Shown here piece after piece: positions 56,625 through 64,000 of a stretch of 64,000 nucleotides of DNA. The position numbers and the translations under genes are program-made. The notes under the pieces were generated by a model. It was not told the DNA's origin. It did not search any database and saw nothing but the letters and a program-made list of their open reading frames with translations. Origin of the DNA: an uncultured Pelagibacteraceae bacterium (GTDB taxonomy: Bacteria; Pseudomonadota; Alphaproteobacteria; Pelagibacterales; Pelagibacteraceae); NCBI GenBank assembly GCA_902564385.1, contig CACFAT010000001.1:62001-126000 (forward strand), read 5' to 3'. The number at the start of each line of letters is the position of its first letter. Positions within the stretch are counted from its first letter, which is position 1.

Positions 56625-57294
56625 AAAAAAAATATATTTTTATTTGGTTTCATTTTTATTTATATCAACAATTTTCAATAATAATCTAATAAGTAATTTG
56701 AAAAATGTTTTTAAGATTAGAGAAGTTAAAGTTGAAAATGTTAAAAAAGAAATTAATGACAATATATTATCAAATACTAGTTTTTTATTAGGTGAAAATA
56801 TTTTTTTTGTAAACAAAAATTTTCTTTTAGAAAAATTTGATAAACTCAATTTTATTGAAAGCATAAGTATCAAAAAAAAATATCCTTCAATTATTAATAT
56901 TCAAACTAAACAAACTAATATAATTGCAATCACCTACCTAGACCAAAAAAAATATTTTGTAGGTCAAAATGGAAAATTTATAATAGCAAAACAAATCTCA
57001 ATTAAAAAAAATTTACCAACTATTTTTGGTAAATTTAAACCAGATGATTACATTTTTCTTCAAAGAGAACTTTTAAATCAAAAAATTGATTTAGATGAAA
57101 TAACTAGATACTATTTTCATAAAAATAAAAGATGGGACTTATATTTTGCAAATAATATTATAATTCAATTACCTAATAAAAATATTTCTGAAGCAATAAA
57201 TCTTTTCAAAAAATTTAGATCAAAAAATAATATAAATTCAAATACAGTTATCGATTTAAGAATTAAAAATAGATTAATTTTAAGAAATGGGTAA
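56605..57294 (+). CDS. ftsQ: cell division protein FtsQ
   Basis: Bitopic protein: one N-terminal membrane helix (about 9-27), then a POTRA domain (KIREVKVENVKKE ... GENIFFVNKNFLLEKF ... PSIINIQTKQ) and the FtsQ beta domain (GQNGKFI, PTIFGKF, RWDLYFANNIIIQLPN, VIDLRIKNRLIL). FtsQ bridges FtsL/FtsB and the constriction enzymes. It is 229 aa, shorter than the typical 270-300. It overlaps ddl and ftsA. Confidence 0.9.
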   Translation: MLQSINKKKIYFYLVSFLFISTIFNNNLISNLKNVFKIREVKVENVKKEINDNILSNTSFLLGENIFFVNKNFLLEKFDKLNFIESISIKKKYPSIINIQTKQTNIIAITYLDQKKYFVGQNGKFIIAKQISIKKNLPTIFGKFKPDDYIFLQRELLNQKIDLDEITRYYFHKNKRWDLYFANNIIIQLPNKNISEAINLFKKFRSKNNINSNTVIDLRIKNRLILRNG

Positions 57295-58453
57295 AAACAA
57301 TTATTTCAATGTCATCGATTTTGGATCTTCTAAAATTCGATTTGCATCTTTTGATAATAACTTCGACGAAAAATTTTCAGAATCAATAAAAGTATATACA
57401 AACGAGAATTTACAAAGTCATTTTGAGGCAATTAATAAAATTATAAAAAAAGCTGAAAAAAAATTTTCTGATCATATCGAAGATATTGTTTTAATTCTAG
57501 ATACTGCACAATTATTTACAATAGATATATCATTAACAAAAAATTTAGACAGAAGTTCAAAAATAAATAAATTATATGAGCCATTAATATTAGAATTAAA
57601 TCAAATAATTAAATCACATTATGATAAATATTATTTATCTCATATAATAATGGATAAATGTATAATAGATGACGAAAAAATTTTTGAAGAATTTCCTAAA
57701 GATAAAACAGTAGATAATAATTTAAAAATCGATTTTAAATTAATATGTTTTCCAAAATTATTTATTAAGAAAATAAGAGATGAATTCATAAAGTTTAATT
57801 TAAATATAATAAATATATTTTGTTCTTCTTACATAAAGTCTCAATCATATGTAAAAAAATTTAGTGAAAACAAAACATCCTTTTTAGATGTTGGGTTAAG
57901 AAGATCTTCAATTTTTTTTTTCGAAAATGAAAAACTTAAATTAATCGAAACAATCCCAATAGGAGGACAACATATCACAACAGATATCTCAAAAGTTTTT
58001 AAAATTTCAGAACAGGATGCAGAAAAATTAAAAAAATCATTTAATAAAGCCGAGACAGAGTTTTCATACAAAAATAAAACTTCGGAAGATACGATGGTTA
58101 TTCATGAAATTATTAATAAAAATATTTCAGTAGATTTACTAAAAAAAGTGATTTTGTATAGAGTTCAGGAAATCATGGATTTAATCTTTAAAAAATCAAA
58201 TATTAATAATAGTAAAAATGTCTTAGAAGGTTCAAATCTATTCTTGATTGGCGAAGGATCAAAACTGTTTAACAATAATTCTTTTTATTTAGATGATAGA
58301 TTTGGTTTTAAGTCAATTAATTATTATAGCGAGTCAGATGTTCAAATCTGTAAATGTGGCCTGGAAAACCATAAAATTAATAATGAAATACCAAAAATAA
58401 TTAATAAAAAACTTGGTATTTTTGAAAAATTTTTCAACTTTTTCGATAAATGA
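57287..58453 (+). CDS. ftsA: cell division protein FtsA
   Basis: Actin-like membrane tether for FtsZ. The N-terminal phosphate loop is NVIDFGSSKIRFAS, the second phosphate motif FLDVGLRRSSIFFF, the SGG-type loop IPIGGQHITTDISKVF, and the adenosine motif FLIGEGSKL. The C-terminal residues KKLGIFEKFFNFFDK form an amphipathic membrane-targeting helix. Sequence is divergent from the E. coli protein, but length (388 aa) and position after ftsQ fit. lpxC, not ftsZ, follows. Confidence 0.92.
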   Translation: MGKNNYFNVIDFGSSKIRFASFDNNFDEKFSESIKVYTNENLQSHFEAINKIIKKAEKKFSDHIEDIVLILDTAQLFTIDISLTKNLDRSSKINKLYEPLILELNQIIKSHYDKYYLSHIIMDKCIIDDEKIFEEFPKDKTVDNNLKIDFKLICFPKLFIKKIRDEFIKFNLNIINIFCSSYIKSQSYVKKFSENKTSFLDVGLRRSSIFFFENEKLKLIETIPIGGQHITTDISKVFKISEQDAEKLKKSFNKAETEFSYKNKTSEDTMVIHEIINKNISVDLLKKVILYRVQEIMDLIFKKSNINNSKNVLEGSNLFLIGEGSKLFNNNSFYLDDRFGFKSINYYSESDVQICKCGLENHKINNEIPKIINKKLGIFEKFFNFFDK

Positions 58454-58515
58454 TTGTATTTTCTTGTAATATTTGTTGAGTGTTTAAAATTAAATACATT
58501 TTGTATAGATTTATT

Positions 58516-59436
58516 GTGTCTATACTTACTCAAAAAACTATATCAAAAAAAATTGAATTTGAAGGTATTGGTATACATACCGGCAATAAAGTAAAATTAA
58601 AACTAATACCAGCAATACCAAACACAGGTATAATTTTTAAAAGAACTGATCTAAATAAAAATAATATCGTATATCCAAATTATTCAAATGTAACTGATAC
58701 AACATTATGCACAACAATTTCCAATGATTATGGAGTAAAAGTTTCAACAATTGAACATTTAATGGGTGCATTGTATGGAATTGGTATTGATAACTTGCAT
58801 ATTGAACTAAATTCGCAGGAAGTGCCTATATTGGATGGTTCAGCAAAAGAATTTGTTAATTCAATAAATAAAGTTGGCTTAAAGTCAAGTGATGAAGCAA
58901 TTAAAATTATTAAAGTAAATAAAAAAATTAGTATAGATGAATTTGAAAAAAATGTTTCTTTAGAGCAATCAAATGTAACAGGGGATATAGAATTTGAAAT
59001 TAAATATAATAATAAATTTATTAAAACACAAAGAAATAAAGTTAACGTATTTGAGGATAGTTTAGAGGATATATTTAATTCAAGAACTTTTTGTCTTTAT
59101 GAGGATATAGAAAAGTTGAAAAAACTTAATCTTGGATTAGGAGGAAGTTTGGAGAATGCGGTAGTTGTTAAAAATGATAATGTGCTTAATGAAGGTGGAT
59201 TAAGAAATGATTTAGAGTTTGTGAACCATAAAATTCTTGATTGTATGGGGGATCTATACTTGTCAGGATATAAAATAATTGGATCTTTAAAATGTTCTCA
59301 AGGAGGACATAGTCTCACCAATAAACTATTAAAAAAACTTTTTAGTGATAAAACAAATTATTCTTTAATAGAGATTAAAGGAAAACAATTACCTCATACA
59401 TTTGCAAATTATCAAAATTTAAAATCAATAGCTTAA
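58516..59436 (+). CDS. lpxC: UDP-3-O-acyl-N-acetylglucosamine deacetylase (LpxC)
   Basis: Zinc deacetylase for the committed step of lipid A synthesis. QKTISKKIEFEGIGIHTGNK is the N-terminal hallmark; STIEHLMGALYG carries the first zinc His; HKILDCMGDLYLSG gives the second His and the Asp; the catalytic His follows in GGHSLTN. I take the GTG at 58516, just before the conserved part; another GTG at 58480 would add twelve residues. A TATAGA hexamer at 58504-58509 could give a leaderless start at 58516. Length 306 aa. Confidence 0.94.
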   Translation: MSILTQKTISKKIEFEGIGIHTGNKVKLKLIPAIPNTGIIFKRTDLNKNNIVYPNYSNVTDTTLCTTISNDYGVKVSTIEHLMGALYGIGIDNLHIELNSQEVPILDGSAKEFVNSINKVGLKSSDEAIKIIKVNKKISIDEFEKNVSLEQSNVTGDIEFEIKYNNKFIKTQRNKVNVFEDSLEDIFNSRTFCLYEDIEKLKKLNLGLGGSLENAVVVKNDNVLNEGGLRNDLEFVNHKILDCMGDLYLSGYKIIGSLKCSQGGHSLTNKLLKKLFSDKTNYSLIEIKGKQLPHTFANYQNLKSIA

Positions 59437-59474
59437 AAGTTACATTTTATAAATTTATCTGATAAAATATTTTT

Positions 59475-60311
59475 ATGGCAGTAAAACGCAATATTATTAT
59501 TCTTGTATTTTTTCTTGTATTTTTTGCGTGTTCCAAAAAAGAGAATAACGTGACAACTCTCAAAGAAAAAAACTTAGAGTCACAAATGATCGAGGTTTAT
59601 TATGATGCAATGAGAGAATTTGAGAGAGGAGATGTGATTTATTCTGGAAGAAAATTTAGTGAAGTTGAATTGTTATATCCCCAATCTATTTGGGCTCCAA
59701 GAGCAGTTTTGATGTCGGCTTACGGTTATTTTTCACAAGGTTATTATAATGATGCAATAAATGATATTGAACGTTTCTTAATTAAATATAAAAACCATCC
59801 GCAAACAGACTATGCTTATTATCTATTAGCTTTATGTCATTACGATCAAATAGTTGATGAAAAAAAGGATTTGAAACAAATTTTAAAATCAAGAGATTAT
59901 TTTGAAAAAATTGTTAGAGACTTTCCTGAAACAGAGTATGCATATGATTCTAGATTTAAATTAGATCTAATACGTGAAATTTTGGCTTCTAAGGAAATGT
60001 ATCTGGCGAGATATTATGTTGAACGAGAAAAATGGATACCTGCAATTAATAGATTTAAAATAATAATTAATGATTATGATAATACAATTTATGTTGAAGA
60101 AGCTTTACATAGATTAGTAGAACTTCATTATAAAGTTGGTTTAATTAACGAGGCAGAAAAATATGCAGTTTTACTTGGCTACAACTATAATTCAAGCGAA
60201 TGGTATCAGGCCAGCTTTAGATTATTGAATAAAAATTACGATCTAAACAAAAAAATAAACAAAAAGTCAGAGGATAATATCTTAAAAAAATTTAAGAAAC
60301 TTTTCAAATAA
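59475..60311 (+). CDS. bamD: outer-membrane assembly lipoprotein BamD
   Basis: Lipoprotein of the BAM complex. The signal peptide ends VFFAC (lipobox, lipidated C19), so the protein is a likely Lgt substrate. The mature part has five TPR-like helix pairs, with YDAMREFERGDVIYSGRKFSEVE at the first and RYYVEREKWIPAINRF further on, both typical of the YfiO/BamD family. It is 278 aa. It sits 38 nt after lpxC and 9 nt before ligA; recN, often found between them in alphaproteobacteria, is absent. Confidence 0.94.
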   Translation: MAVKRNIIILVFFLVFFACSKKENNVTTLKEKNLESQMIEVYYDAMREFERGDVIYSGRKFSEVELLYPQSIWAPRAVLMSAYGYFSQGYYNDAINDIERFLIKYKNHPQTDYAYYLLALCHYDQIVDEKKDLKQILKSRDYFEKIVRDFPETEYAYDSRFKLDLIREILASKEMYLARYYVEREKWIPAINRFKIIINDYDNTIYVEEALHRLVELHYKVGLINEAEKYAVLLGYNYNSSEWYQASFRLLNKNYDLNKKINKKSEDNILKKFKKLFK

Positions 60312-63998
<3,687 letters not shown>

Positions 63999-64000
63999 TT

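Overview
The window is a gene-dense, strongly A+T-rich stretch of bacterial chromosome. It holds about 64 protein genes, three tRNA genes and the RNase P RNA, with almost no non-coding DNA. The very low G+C, tiny or negative gene spacing, Lys/Asn/Ile-rich proteins and alphaproteobacterial gene sets (petABC, lgt-midA-pgeF, carB-carA with yqeY-dnaG-rpoD, a dcw cluster running into lpxC-bamD-ligA) suggest a streamlined marine alphaproteobacterium of the SAR11/Pelagibacter type. This is inferred from style and family resemblance; no database search was run. There is no sign of mobile elements, prophage or CRISPR.

Layout. 1-4.6 kb: end of a TPR protein, ispE, tRNA-Gln and the CCA-adding enzyme on +, then greA, hemF and a tRNA methyltransferase (trmL) on -. 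4.6-7.2 kb: cytochrome bc1 operon petABC. 7.2-13.1 kb: a minus-strand block transcribed lgt, midA, pgeF, prs, rplY, pth, ychF. 13.1-15.8 kb: small ubiK, then a MarR regulator, response regulator and sensor kinase that overlap one another. 15.8-26.1 kb: ilvE, pgsA, uvrC, folB, a pteridine-reductase-like SDR, uvrB, an aminotransferase, a PsiE-like protein, an extended SDR and trxB. 26.1-27.7 kb: an ELM1-like protein coupled to a putative 2OG-Fe(II) oxygenase. 27.7-36.4 kb: carB/carA on -, and yqeY-dnaG-rpoD with a tRNA-Val on +. 36.4-41.1 kb: membrane proteins of unknown function, a CAU-anticodon tRNA, a CIA30-type protein, mlaC/mlaA, an AmpD-type amidase and rnpB.

41.1-62.3 kb is one long plus-strand division and cell-wall cluster: mraZ, ftsZ, rsmH, ftsL, ftsI, murE-murF (fused), mraY, murD, ftsW, murG, murC, murB, ddl, ftsQ, ftsA, lpxC, bamD, ligA. 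It covers the path from UDP-MurNAc to lipid II, its flipping and cross-linking machinery, and the start of lipid A synthesis. ftsZ lies between mraZ and rsmH instead of after ftsA. The cluster promoter carries three 10-bp-spaced MraZ boxes over its -10 element. A minus-strand M24 aminopeptidase closes the window.

Most of this is core housekeeping DNA and I found no obviously new defence or mobile system. The best leads are a tRNA-Val(GAC) with abnormal D- and T-loops that shares its first base with the rpoD stop codon, the displaced ftsZ, the MraZ operator, the MurE-MurF fusion, the PTR1/FolM-like reductase beside folB, and a few conserved-looking proteins of unknown function.
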